From NCBI RefSeq assembly GCF_001514125.1, contig NZ_KQ948552.1, positions 1 through 64,000 on the forward strand: 64,000 bases of DNA, given 5' to 3'. The notes below the pieces were generated by a model. The model had not been told where the DNA came from. It did not search any database and was given only the letters and a program-made list of their open reading frames with translations. The translations under genes were made by a program, and so were the position numbers. Position 1 is the stretch's first letter; every line of letters starts with the position of its first letter. This DNA comes from Streptomyces longwoodensis (GTDB lineage: Bacteria; Actinomycetota; Actinomycetes; Streptomycetales; Streptomycetaceae). Below are positions 9,301 through 17,477 of the stretch, piece by piece.

Positions 9301-9363
9301 CCCGGCGCGGCCCACGCGTCCGCACGACGGCCCGACCGGGAGCGGGTGCCCCGCCCGCCCCGG

Positions 9364-11160
9364 TCAGCTGCCGCGGGGATAGGTGTTGGTGACCTTGCCC
9401 CCGACCGTGGCGGACAGGTGGCCGGAGCCGTAGGCGTCGGCCAGGTAGACGCCCAGGTAGGGGTCGGTGTCGAACACCGTGGAGGCCGGCTGCACCACGA
9501 TGTAACGGGTGGTCGGTGACGGCACCTTCAGCGTGCGGGCGGCCTTCGCGAGGAGGGCCGGGACCGCGTCCCAGTCGTAGATGTCCGGGTCCACCGGGAC
9601 CTCGCCGGTCATCACCGTGCCGCCCGGTCCGCTCTTGACGGCGACGTCGGCGCCGGCGTCGTAGCGGTAGGAGTCGTACAGCTCCGGGTTGCCCTTCACC
9701 GGCACCCCGGCGATCGCGTACTCGCCGTACACGGCGAGGCTGGTGAACTTCTCGCCGCCCGACGCCGCCTTGATCTTCGCCACGGTCGTGCGCAGCCCCT
9801 CGGCGGTCAGCAGGTCCGCCGGGGCCGTGCCCTTGTCGTCGGCGGCCGGGGTGGCGCCGCCGGTGGCTCCCGCCGTCCCGCGGCCCGATCCCGGGTCGGT
9901 CCCCGTCGTGCGGCCGCCGGCCGAGGTGCTCGCGCCGCCGCCGTTGCCCGTCCCGGTACCGCCCGTGCCGTCGTCCGGGAGCAGCGTCCACACCAGGGCG
10001 CCCGCCAGGGCGACCCCGGCGACGGACGTGGCGACGGCCAGTACCCGCGCGCGCCGGGCGGGACGGCGGACCGGGGGCACGCCGACCGTGACCACCGGCC
10101 CGCCCGGCGAGGATCCGGGACCGGGCGGCGGCAGGTGGTACGAGGTCGGAGCGGCGTCCGCGGGAACGGACGGGCCGTACGCGGGAGCGTGGGTCGCAGG
10201 GCCGTACCCGGGCGAGTGGGGCGCGGAGCCGTACCCGGAGCCAGGGGACGACGTGGTGGTCGCCGGGGGCACAACGGCGTGCGGACCCTGGCCCGGACCG
10301 GTGGGGGCCCCTCCCGCCGCGGCCTGCCCTGCCTCGGCGAGCATCCGGTCGACCGTCCCGGCGTCGGGCCGGGCCTGCGGGTCCTTGACGAGCAGGGCGG
10401 ACAGGACGGGGGTCAGCGGACCGGCCTGCCGGGGCGGGGGCACCTCCTCGCTGAGGACCGCCGCGAGCGTGGCCAGGGTGGAGGAGCGGCGCAGCGGGTG
10501 GTGGCCCTCGACGGCGACGTAGAGCATCATCGCCAGCGACCACAGGTCGGCCGCGGGGCCGCCGTCCTTGCCGCTGACGCGCTCGGGCGCCATGTAGTCC
10601 GGTGATCCGATGACCGCACCGGTGGCGGTGAGGCTGGTGTGCTCACGGATCGCCGCGATGCCGAAGTCCGTGAGCACGGGTCTGCCGTCCGGGCGCAGCA
10701 ACACGTTCGGCGGCTTCACGTCGCGGTGTTCGATCCCCACGGCGTGAGCCGCGCGCAGCGCCGCCAGCACCTCGCGCCCCAGACCGGCCGCCTCCCCCGC
10801 GGTCAGCGGCCCGCGCTCCAGCCGGTCCTGGAGGGAGCCGCCGGTGACGAGTTCCATGACGAGCCAGGGGAACGTGCCCTCGCCGCCGTCGACGACGTGG
10901 TGGATGGCGACCACGTTCGGGTGGTGGACGCGGGCCAGCGCACGGGCCTCGCGCAGCACGCGCTCGCGCAGCAGCCGGGCGGCCTGCGGGTCGTGCTCGG
11001 CGAGGCCCGGGTCCGACGGCCGGACCTCCTTCACGGCCACCTCGCGCAGCAGGACCAGGTCACGGGCTCGCCACACCAGGCCCATCCCCCCGCTGCCCAA
11101 CCGCTCCAGCAGCTCGAAGCGGCCGTCTATCACCCGTGCGCCGGATCCCCCTGTGCTCAT
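9364..11160 (-). CDS. Transmembrane Ser/Thr protein kinase (PknB/Hanks type)
   Basis: 598 aa. The kinase domain (~14-275) has the Gly loop LGSGGMGLVW, ATP-binding Lys44, HRDVKPPN (Asp147), DFG (Asp165) and the PDYMAPE activation segment, so it should be active. A Pro/Gly/Tyr-rich juxtamembrane linker follows, then one TM segment around 370-391, a Gly/Thr-rich spacer, and an extracellular domain of ~160 residues ending in TYPRGS. That domain lacks PASTA repeats and I do not recognise it. Such kinases transduce outside signals to cytosolic Ser/Thr phosphorylation. It converges on fprA with 63 bases between the stop codons. Confidence 0.93.
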   Translation of the reverse strand: MSTGGSGARVIDGRFELLERLGSGGMGLVWRARDLVLLREVAVKEVRPSDPGLAEHDPQAARLLRERVLREARALARVHHPNVVAIHHVVDGGEGTFPWLVMELVTGGSLQDRLERGPLTAGEAAGLGREVLAALRAAHAVGIEHRDVKPPNVLLRPDGRPVLTDFGIAAIREHTSLTATGAVIGSPDYMAPERVSGKDGGPAADLWSLAMMLYVAVEGHHPLRRSSTLATLAAVLSEEVPPPRQAGPLTPVLSALLVKDPQARPDAGTVDRMLAEAGQAAAGGAPTGPGQGPHAVVPPATTTSSPGSGYGSAPHSPGYGPATHAPAYGPSVPADAAPTSYHLPPPGPGSSPGGPVVTVGVPPVRRPARRARVLAVATSVAGVALAGALVWTLLPDDGTGGTGTGNGGGASTSAGGRTTGTDPGSGRGTAGATGGATPAADDKGTAPADLLTAEGLRTTVAKIKAASGGEKFTSLAVYGEYAIAGVPVKGNPELYDSYRYDAGADVAVKSGPGGTVMTGEVPVDPDIYDWDAVPALLAKAARTLKVPSPTTRYIVVQPASTVFDTDPYLGVYLADAYGSGHLSATVGGKVTNTYPRGS

Positions 11161-11335
11161 GGAGGGAGCCTAAGGCGCGCCGCGCGCGACCGCGTACCCG
11201 GATCGGGTAGGGAACGGGCCATACGTGCGCGTGCGCGGGGAACGAGAACGGGCCGGTGTGCTGTGAAGCGGGGTTTCTCCGGGTATCTCTCCCTCAGCGC
11301 ACCTGCGCGCAGCACTCCCGACGACAAAAGGACAC

Positions 11336-11929
11336 ATGGCCTTGGCTCTCGCGTACCCTGACGCTCCCTCAACTCGCCGCCCGGGTCGGTCGTGGACGAT
11401 CCGGGTGACGGGGCACCGCGACCGGAGCGCCTCCGTCAGCTGCTCCTCGGGCTGTCGCATGCCCGCCCGTTCGCGGGACGTCGCCGCCCTGCGCCGTTTC
11501 GCCGAAGCCCATGCCGCCGCGCACGCCCGGGCGGCCACCGTCCGCCCCGACGCGTCCTGCGGCTGCCGCCAGTCCAAGTGTTCCGCGCACGAGGGCGCCC
11601 GTGTCACCTGCGCGGGCACGGTGGTGCTGGTCCTGCGGCACGACCCCGCCGTGGGCCAGGTCTGGACGCTCACCGAGGTGTGCTCCGCGTGCGCCCCGCT
11701 GATGACCCACGCGCGCGTGGTCGGCCACGCCACCCCGCGCGCCCGGCAGGAGATGCCGCAGACACCGCGGCCGGTCGTCGAACACCCGGTCGGCGGACCC
11801 GAGGTCGTGACGGCGGGCGCGGAGGCCCGGGCCGTGCCCGGCGGGTTCAGCGCACCGGCCGCCGTGGCCGCCGTTCCCGCGGAGGATGCGCGCCGGGGTG
11901 GTGGGGTGCGCCGTCGCCGCGGCCGGTGA
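11336..11929 (+). CDS. Cys-rich conserved hypothetical protein
   Basis: 197 aa from ATG 11336, preceded by AAAAGGA. A basic N-terminus with a CSSGC motif leads to a helix rich in Ala/Arg, then DASCGCRQSKCSAHE and later EVCSACAPL. The Cys/His pattern suggests a metal (zinc) or iron-sulfur site, but it matches no family I can name. The C-terminal third is low-complexity and probably disordered. It is read divergently from the kinase gene across 175 bases, and a strong hairpin follows its stop. Confidence 0.65.
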   Translation: MALALAYPDAPSTRRPGRSWTIRVTGHRDRSASVSCSSGCRMPARSRDVAALRRFAEAHAAAHARAATVRPDASCGCRQSKCSAHEGARVTCAGTVVLVLRHDPAVGQVWTLTEVCSACAPLMTHARVVGHATPRARQEMPQTPRPVVEHPVGGPEVVTAGAEARAVPGGFSAPAAVAAVPAEDARRGGGVRRRRGR

Positions 11930-11941
11930 CGGGGAGCGTCG

Positions 11942-11972
11942 TCCCGCACGGCCCCGGACCGGCCGTGCGGGA
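11942..11972 (+). terminator. Hairpin terminator after the Cys-rich gene
   Basis: Perfect 12-base inverted repeat (11942-11953 with 11961-11972) and a 7-base loop, 13 bases beyond the stop codon. There is no U tract, as is usual in Streptomyces. Confidence 0.6.
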
Positions 11973-12285
11973 GAGCGGGCAGGACCCGCCCCGACGCGGA
12001 TGGATGGGCGGGCCCTGTCCGCCCGGACGATTGTGGTGAGCGCGCGCCGCCGTGGACACGGGTGCGCGCGCCCCGGCTGGTGTGCGCCGCGCGCGCCCCG
12101 CCCGCAGCGCGCACACCCCGTGTGTGCCGCAGGGCGCCGTCACCGCCGGGGTGCCCCCTGCGTGCGCGGCGGCGTGGCCACCGCCCGTTCCCGCGTTCCG
12201 GCCGGCCCGCCCCCCACGTGATCGAGTGCGCGTGACCACGAGCAATACTGGACCGCGCACGCCGCCCCCTTTCCCAGATGGACTC
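11973..12285. other. Intergenic region with no recognised feature
   Basis: About 313 bases between the hairpin and the next gene. Apart from GC-rich, His/Arg-coding-like sequence I see no RNA gene, repeat or convincing promoter. Part may belong to a longer N-terminus of the following gene (GTG 12232). Confidence 0.4.
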
Positions 12286-13503
12286 ATGCCGACCTCTTCC
12301 ACCGCCCTTCCCGCGACGCCCTCCACGGTGTGGCTGGCGCGGGGCCGCCACACCGGACCCGCCCCGGCGCAGGAGCTCCTGGAGAACCTCCAGCGCCAGA
12401 AGGACGAGGGCGGTATCCAGGACTTCATGGAGCTGTCCGAGGACGAGCGCCCACCGGACCTGCGGGTCTTCGAGGCCCGCTGGCTCGTCCCCGACGAGGT
12501 GACCGTGCGCGCCCGCCTCGAGCTGGCGCAGACCACGGGACGCCCGCAGGAGCACATCTGGACCCTGGTCGCCGAGGCCGAGGGCCCCTGGGGCCGGCGG
12601 TGGCCCTCCCCCGCCACCCGGTTCTGGCCCGCGGGGACGGGCGCCGGGGCGGACGGCGACTGGGACCACGCGCCCGGCCCCGGGCTGCGGTTCCGGCACG
12701 TCAACCCGCTGCCCGACGACGACAAGGAACTGCGCCGGGTCCTCAGGGGCGCGCTGCGCGACGACTGGAACGTCCACCTCGTCGTGCACGAGGCGATGAC
12801 GCCGGACGCGCGGGGCCGCAAGCCCCTCGTCCGGTTCCTGCCGGCCGGCCTGCGCGACCGCGTCGTGGAGCACCGTGCCGCGCCGCACCAGCTGCGCGCG
12901 GTCAACTGGGCGCTGCGCGACTCCGGCGCGGAGGTGCCGCGCGGCGGGGCCGTCGTGCTGCCCGGTACGACCGGTGCCCTGGACGCCGGTGCCGCCGACG
13001 CCGCCGGCTACGCCGTACGGACCGTGTTCCTCGACGGGTCGGAGCCGTCGGAGCTGGTGGAGGCGGTCAGCCGGTTCGCGGCCGCGGTGAAGCCGCTGCC
13101 CGAGGGCGCCACGGAGGTGCTGACCGCGCTGCGCGAGGAGTGGCACCTGCTGACGGTGGAGGAGGAGCTGGCCCGGCAGCGGCAGTTGGTGGCCATGTAC
13201 GCCGAGGCGCTGGAGGCGATGACGCGGTCCCGCGACCTGTACCGGGACGCCGCCGAACAGGCCCATGAGGCGCTGGCGGTGTACCGGGAGCACGCCGAGA
13301 CCCCGCTGTTCCCGCCGCGCGGCGAGGAACCGCAGCCGGCCGTGCGCTCCGGCGGCTCCCCGTTCCAGCAGCTCACCCGCACCCTGGAACGCCTCAGGGA
13401 CTCCGCCAAGTCCCTGCGGCCCGCGCCGGACGGGAAGGTCACCGCCGCCCCGCGCGACGCCGGACCCGCCGAGGACCCGGAGCCGTCGGCACAGCAGCGC
13501 TGA
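12286..13503 (+). CDS. Conserved hypothetical protein, cytoplasmic
   Basis: 405 aa if started at ATG 12286; GTG 12232 (18 residues earlier) is equally possible since neither has a clear ribosome site. The protein has no signal peptide or TM segment. It is acidic-basic mixed, with RPPDLRVFEARWLVPDEV near the N-terminus, a middle region with RFLPAGLRDRVVEH, and a C-terminal helical region (~290-370: LTVEEELARQRQLVAMYAEALEAM) likely to form a coiled coil. I do not recognise a catalytic motif. Function unknown; it stands alone between two terminator-like gaps. Confidence 0.75.
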   Translation: MPTSSTALPATPSTVWLARGRHTGPAPAQELLENLQRQKDEGGIQDFMELSEDERPPDLRVFEARWLVPDEVTVRARLELAQTTGRPQEHIWTLVAEAEGPWGRRWPSPATRFWPAGTGAGADGDWDHAPGPGLRFRHVNPLPDDDKELRRVLRGALRDDWNVHLVVHEAMTPDARGRKPLVRFLPAGLRDRVVEHRAAPHQLRAVNWALRDSGAEVPRGGAVVLPGTTGALDAGAADAAGYAVRTVFLDGSEPSELVEAVSRFAAAVKPLPEGATEVLTALREEWHLLTVEEELARQRQLVAMYAEALEAMTRSRDLYRDAAEQAHEALAVYREHAETPLFPPRGEEPQPAVRSGGSPFQQLTRTLERLRDSAKSLRPAPDGKVTAAPRDAGPAEDPEPSAQQR

Positions 13504-13542
13504 CGCACGTCGTCCCCGACAGCGGCGCCGGGACCGAGGGTG

Positions 13543-14229
13543 TCAGGAGAACAGCGGGAAGCGGTCCGCGTCGGCGCGCAGGGCGGTCCGTTCGCCGTCG
13601 GTGAGCGCGGCCCGGCCGGTGCCCACGCGCGCGTAGTGCTCGTCCGTCCACTCCACGGGGGCGGGCCGGCCGAGCAGTCCGTCCAGGGTGGCGCGCACCG
13701 TCGCCAGGGCGGCCGGGGCGGGGCGGGGCGCGTCCGGCAGGTGGACGACCAGGTCGAGGTGGTGCACGGCGGCCTCGACGGCCAGCGTCGCCATCAGGTC
13801 GGCCACGGTCAGGACGTGCCCCTGGGTGGCCACGCACCGGTCGGCGGGCGTCGCAGCCGTGGCCCGTACGGTGGCCGCGGCCGTCTCCAGGTACAGCGCG
13901 CGCAGCTGCCGGAAGTCCAGGAACATGCTCGCGGCGACCCGGTCGAAGCGCCGCCCGTTCGCCGCGCCGACCGGATCGTCCCCCCAGTCCCGCCAGTACG
14001 TCACGGCGTCCCGGTCGGGCGGCCCCGCGGCCGGGGTGTGCAGGGCGACGAGGGCGCGCTGGGCGTCGCCGACGCAGTGGAAGACCAGGTCCCGCACGGC
14101 CCAGCCGGCGCAGCCGCTCGGCAGCCAGGACTCCTCGTCACCGAGCCCCCCGACGACGGCCGCGAAGCCCTGGTAGGCGGCACGCAGGGCCCCTGCGGCG
14201 CCGGAACGGGGGTGCGGGGGCGTGGTCAT
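13543..14229 (-). CDS. DinB/maleylpyruvate-isomerase-fold protein, probably mycothiol-dependent
   Basis: 228 aa. The N-terminal 150 residues fit the MDMPI_N/DinB-like four-helix fold: ALRAAYQGFAAVVGGLGDEESW, then WAVRDLVFHCVGD with the His typical of the divalent-metal site, and AVEAAVHHLDLVVHL providing two more His. In mycothiol-making actinobacteria such proteins act as mycothiol-dependent isomerases, transferases or detoxification enzymes; the substrate here is unknown. It converges on the preceding gene, with only 39 bases between stops. Confidence 0.75.
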   Translation of the reverse strand: MTTPPHPRSGAAGALRAAYQGFAAVVGGLGDEESWLPSGCAGWAVRDLVFHCVGDAQRALVALHTPAAGPPDRDAVTYWRDWGDDPVGAANGRRFDRVAASMFLDFRQLRALYLETAAATVRATAATPADRCVATQGHVLTVADLMATLAVEAAVHHLDLVVHLPDAPRPAPAALATVRATLDGLLGRPAPVEWTDEHYARVGTGRAALTDGERTALRADADRFPLFS

Positions 14230-14290
14230 GACGGCCAGGGTAGACGGGGGCGGGGCGGACGCGCCGGGGTCGGGGAGCCGAGGCGGACGC

Positions 14291-14325
14291 AGGAGGGCCC
14301 CCGCCGGCAGGGCGGGGGCCGTCCT
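14291..14325 (-). terminator. Hairpin terminator
   Basis: Ten-base perfect stem (14296-14305 with 14311-14320, loop GGCAG), extended outward by four more pairs after one mismatch. It lies just after the stop of the repeat-containing membrane protein, which is read on the minus strand. Confidence 0.65.
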
Positions 14326-14339
14326 CCGTGCGGCGTGGG

Positions 14340-15437
14340 TCAGCGTGTCTCCGCGGGCAGTTCGGGGCGGACCGGCACGGCGCGCGGCACGGGCTGCTGG
14401 AAGGCCAGCAGCAGGGCCGACAGCGCGGCCAGCGCCGCGCACACGGCGACCGCGCCGGCCAGCCAGGGCGGGGCGGCGGTGACCCGCACCACGTCGGACA
14501 GGGCCGACGGCCCGAACCGGTCCACGAGGAGTTCCCCGGCGGCCAGCGCCGCGGCCACCACCACGGCGCCGGAGAGCACCGCGAGGGCGGGCCGGACCAG
14601 CAGGACCATGGCCAGCATCCCGCACAGCACCGAGGCGCCCAGGGCGATGCCGTACGCCTGGCCGGTCGCGCCGACCGCGTGCAGCGGCAGGAACGCGGCG
14701 CAGCACAGCACGAGCAGCGCCCCGGCGAGCCGGCCGGGCCACAGCGAGGTCTCCTCGGCGCCCCGCACGGGCCGCGGGGCCGCCGCCGTGCGCTCCCGGC
14801 GCGGGCGGACCTGCGGCGGGTACGGCTCGTCGGCGTGCTCCGCGGGGAACAGGTCGTCGTCCTCGGGGGCGGGGAACGGCCCGACGGTCCGCTGCGGCGG
14901 AGCCGGACGGCTCAACCGGCCGATCAGGTCGACGAGTTCCCCGACAGGCCGGCGGGTCGCCGCCGCCCGGACCGCCTCCTGCTCGCAGTGGGGCTCCACG
15001 GCGGCCTGGCGCAGCAGCTCCATCAGCCGCGTGACGTCCTCGACCGGACGGCGCTCGGCCGCGGCACGGATCACCTCGTCGGCGCCGTCGGCCGGCCGGG
15101 GCGGCTGGGTGAGCAGGGTCACGAGCCGGGCGACGTCGTCCACGGAGCGGTTCACCCCGGCGGCGCGCAGCGCGTCGCCCACGGCCCCGACGTGCTCCGG
15201 GGACTGTTCGAGCAGGGTGATGAGTTCGGCGACCTCCTCCAGCGGACGGTCCACGACGGCGGCCCGGACCAGCCCGTCGACCGCGTCCGCGCCCGCCAGG
15301 TCGAGGGGGGCGCGCACCGCGTCGGCGCCCGCCGGCCCGTCGGGCGGGGAGGAGGGCGTGGAGGAGGGCGTGGAGGACACCCCGCTCGGCGGTATGGCGG
15401 CGGGATACGAGGCGACTGGGGATGAGCGGGTGGTCAT
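14340..15437 (-). CDS. Membrane protein with four exact-period 33-residue repeats
   Basis: 365 aa from ATG 15437 (GGAG 6 bases upstream). After a Ser/Pro-rich N-terminus the cytoplasmic part has four copies of a 23-residue helical unit of pattern [LAV][VLI]RAA..xRP[LV]E[DE]VxxLIxLLxQ at residues 56-78, 89-111, 122-144 and 155-177. The spacing is exactly 33 residues each time. A charged linker follows, then four or five TM segments (~235-355) to the C-terminus. The repeats suggest an alpha-solenoid-like protein-binding surface held at the membrane. I do not know a named family with certainty. No enzymatic motif is seen. Confidence 0.75.
   Translation of the reverse strand: MTTRSSPVASYPAAIPPSGVSSTPSSTPSSPPDGPAGADAVRAPLDLAGADAVDGLVRAAVVDRPLEEVAELITLLEQSPEHVGAVGDALRAAGVNRSVDDVARLVTLLTQPPRPADGADEVIRAAAERRPVEDVTRLMELLRQAAVEPHCEQEAVRAAATRRPVGELVDLIGRLSRPAPPQRTVGPFPAPEDDDLFPAEHADEPYPPQVRPRRERTAAAPRPVRGAEETSLWPGRLAGALLVLCCAAFLPLHAVGATGQAYGIALGASVLCGMLAMVLLVRPALAVLSGAVVVAAALAAGELLVDRFGPSALSDVVRVTAAPPWLAGAVAVCAALAALSALLLAFQQPVPRAVPVRPELPAETR
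14907..15272 (-). repeat. Four tandem 99-bp coding repeats
   Basis: DNA encoding the four helical units of the membrane protein at 14340-15437. Protein-level similarity is clear and the 33-codon spacing is invariant, while the DNA has diverged, so the duplication is old and kept by selection on the protein. Confidence 0.7.
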
Positions 15438-15735
15438 GGTGGCTCCATGGGAGGTTGCGGCCGGTCCTGCGCCCCCGAAGTGCGGTACGCGACTACGCCT
15501 GCCATGGGACGTCCCCCTACGGCGCCGCGCCACCCGGGTGCGCCACACGGATGAGAAGTGGCGTGGAACACGCCCACCGGCCGTCAGCAGCGGTCCCGAC
15601 GACCTCCCGACGGGTGGAGTACGGCGGCCCGTGCCATACGGGCGCGGTGCGCGGGTACTTCCTCAGTGAGGCCCGCGACCGGCGGTGCCCACGGGGTGCC
15701 GCCGCCGGCGGCACCCGGACTGGGGGGAGGGTCCC

Positions 15736-16077
15736 GTGGACACGACCACCATCGTGCTCGTCATCGCCGCGCTCCTCGCGGCCGTCGTGCTCGTCGTCGC
15801 GGTCCGGCTGGCCGTACGGCTGGTCCGCACCCGGCGTGACCTGCGCCGGGCCGGGCTTCCGACCGGGCGGCGCTGGGTCTTCTGGGGTGCGCTCCTGTAC
15901 CTCGTGCTGCCGACCGACCTGGTGCCCGACCCCGTCTACCTGGACGACATCGGGGTGCTCCTGCTCGCCCTGCGCAGTCTGCGCGCCCCGCTCGCCCCTC
16001 TCGCCGAACCGGAGCCCGAGCGGCCCCGGACGGTGCGCGCCACCGCGCCCGGCCACCGGCCGGGCCGCTCCCTCTGA
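15736..16077 (+). CDS. DUF1232 (YkvA-like) small membrane protein
   Basis: 113 aa from GTG 15736 with GGGGGGAGGG upstream. One N-terminal TM (TIVLVIAALLAAVVLVVAVRL) is followed by a basic stretch and the DUF1232 core: ALLYLVLPTDLVPDPVYLDDIGVLLLAL, with the family's P-x-D-x-x-P-D and D-D residues. The biochemical role of the family is not established. The 298-base gap before it, divergent from the repeat protein, shows no feature I recognise. Confidence 0.85.
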   Translation: MDTTTIVLVIAALLAAVVLVVAVRLAVRLVRTRRDLRRAGLPTGRRWVFWGALLYLVLPTDLVPDPVYLDDIGVLLLALRSLRAPLAPLAEPEPERPRTVRATAPGHRPGRSL

Positions 16078-16137
16078 CGTCGAGTCAACCTCCGCGCCCC
16101 TTTCCGCCGTCTCAGGACCGGGGCGCCGAACGCGTCG

Positions 16138-16195
16138 TGATTACTCAGTGTAAGGAAACCAATCACCCGTTCGATTCGTATAAGTAAGAGGAAGC
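16138..16195 (+). promoter_or_regulatory. AT-rich upstream region of the graspetide operon
   Basis: Within a GC-rich window this stretch, containing GATTACTCAGTGTAAGG and CGTATAAGTAAGAGG, is unusually AT-rich and lies 75-130 bases before the precursor gene. TATAAG at 16178-16183 could be a -10 element; no standard -35 is evident at 17 bases, so another sigma factor or an activator may be used. Confidence 0.35.
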
Positions 16196-16269
16196 CCAGA
16201 AGATCAGCGGGCGAAGCGGCGACACGGCAACGACGGCTCGGTCGGCGCAGCACCGAAAAGGGAGAGACG

Positions 16270-16461
16270 ATGCAACCGTTCGCGCTCAACTACGCACGCC
16301 CGGCGGCGGAGTTGGAGGTCACCACTCCGTACGCCTACGACTCCGGTCTGCAGTTGAACGTACTCCTGGACGGCCGGATCGCAGCCTCGGACCACGCCCT
16401 GCTCCGGGAGTTGGGGACCACTACCTCCACCGCGGGTTCGAAGACCCACTTCGACGACTGA
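16270..16461 (+). CDS. Graspetide (ATP-grasp-modified RiPP) precursor peptide
   Basis: 63 aa, ATG preceded by AAAGGGAGAG. It fits the Streptomyces family of ATP-grasp target peptides: a conserved leader beginning MQPFALNYARP, a middle DGRIAASDH segment, and a C-terminal core GTTTSTAGSKTHFDD. Residues Thr50-52, Ser53, Thr54 and Thr59 are possible hydroxyl donors and Asp62/Asp63 possible acid partners for omega-ester (or, with Lys58, amide) crosslinks, the chemistry of this RiPP class. The ligase gene starts 16 bases after the stop, so both are surely cotranscribed. Which residues join is inference. Confidence 0.85.
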   Translation: MQPFALNYARPAAELEVTTPYAYDSGLQLNVLLDGRIAASDHALLRELGTTTSTAGSKTHFDD

Positions 16462-16477
16462 ACACGGTCCGGCGTCG

Positions 16478-17467
16478 ATGACGGTGCTGATCCTGACCAG
16501 TGAAGAAGACGTGACGGCGGACATGGTGGTGGTCCACCTCAACGCCTCGGGGGTTCCCGTGGTCCGGCTGGACCCCGCCGACCTGACCGGCGGGGTCGCC
16601 CTCTCGGGCGAGTACGTGCACGGGGCCTTCCGGGGCCACCTGTGGGCCTCGGGGCGGCTGGTCGGCATGGAGGGGCTGCGGTCGGTGTGGGTGCGCCGGC
16701 CGGGTGTGCCCGCGTCCCGGGTGCCGGAGCCCTCGGACTGGCTGAGCGAGGAGTCCTCACAGGCCCTGTACGGCATGCTGCGCGGGACCGACGCGCGCTG
16801 GATGAACCACCCGGACGCGTCCCACCGGGCCCGGCACAAGCCGTGGCAGCTCCGGCTGGCGCAGCGCTGCGGGCTGCCCGTGCCGGCCACGCTCATCACG
16901 ACGTTCCCGCAGGCGGCGCGGGAGTTCGCCGCCCGGTTCCCCGACCTGGTGGTCAAGCCGGTGTCGGGGGCGCACCCGCAGGAGCCGCCGCGGGCGGTAC
17001 CGACCAGCCGGGTGGCACCGGACACGGACTTCACGGCGGTGGCCTTCGGGCCGACGCTGCTCCAGCGGAGGGTCGCCAAGCGGGCCGACGTCCGGCTGAC
17101 CGCGGTCGGCGAACGGCTGCTGGCGGCGCGCAAGGTGACGCCGCCGGACGCCGACCCGGACGAGGTCGACGTGCGCTTCGCCTCGGCGGCGACGCCGTGG
17201 ACCCCGGTGGAGGTGCCGCCGCGGGTCGCCGAGGGGGTGCGGGACTACCTGCGGCAGGCGGAACTCGCTTACGGCGCCTTCGACTTCGCGGAGGACGCGG
17301 ACGGCACCTGGTGGTTCCTGGAGTGCAACCAGTCGGGCCAGTTCGGCTTCGTGGAGGTGGAGACGGGCCAGCCGATCGCCCGCACGATCGCCGAGTGGCT
17401 GGCGGGGCAGGAACCCGAGGCGGGGACGGCCTGCGGCGGCGGCACCAGCGGCGCGCTGTACCGCTGA
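16478..17467 (+). CDS. ATP-grasp peptide maturase (graspetide synthetase)
   Basis: 329 aa. The N-terminal pre-ATP-grasp region has TVLILTSEEDVTADMVVVHL and the family stretch GLRSVWVRRPG; then WMNHPDASHRARHKPWQL and GLPVPATLITTFP, the usual lead into the ATP-grasp fold. Lys in VVKPVSG should bind ATP, and LECNQSGQFGFVE supplies the metal-binding acid/Asn pair. The enzyme would use ATP to activate Asp/Glu side chains of the precursor as acyl phosphates and close macrolactones or macrolactams. The gene sits directly after its substrate. No O-methyltransferase, transporter or protease follows in the operon, unlike many relatives that carry a PIMT-like methyltransferase. Confidence 0.9.
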   Translation: MTVLILTSEEDVTADMVVVHLNASGVPVVRLDPADLTGGVALSGEYVHGAFRGHLWASGRLVGMEGLRSVWVRRPGVPASRVPEPSDWLSEESSQALYGMLRGTDARWMNHPDASHRARHKPWQLRLAQRCGLPVPATLITTFPQAAREFAARFPDLVVKPVSGAHPQEPPRAVPTSRVAPDTDFTAVAFGPTLLQRRVAKRADVRLTAVGERLLAARKVTPPDADPDEVDVRFASAATPWTPVEVPPRVAEGVRDYLRQAELAYGAFDFAEDADGTWWFLECNQSGQFGFVEVETGQPIARTIAEWLAGQEPEAGTACGGGTSGALYR

Positions 17468-17477
17468 GGGGCGCCAG

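Noticed and set aside
9041..10543. 500-codon minus-strand frame overlapping the kinase gene
   Set aside because: It is a shifted frame inside the kinase gene; the kinase frame carries all Hanks motifs.
11256..11286. SigB-like promoter (GGGTAT at 11281) before the Cys-rich gene
   Set aside because: No GNNT element lies 14-16 bases upstream in the required register, so the match is only to half of the consensus.
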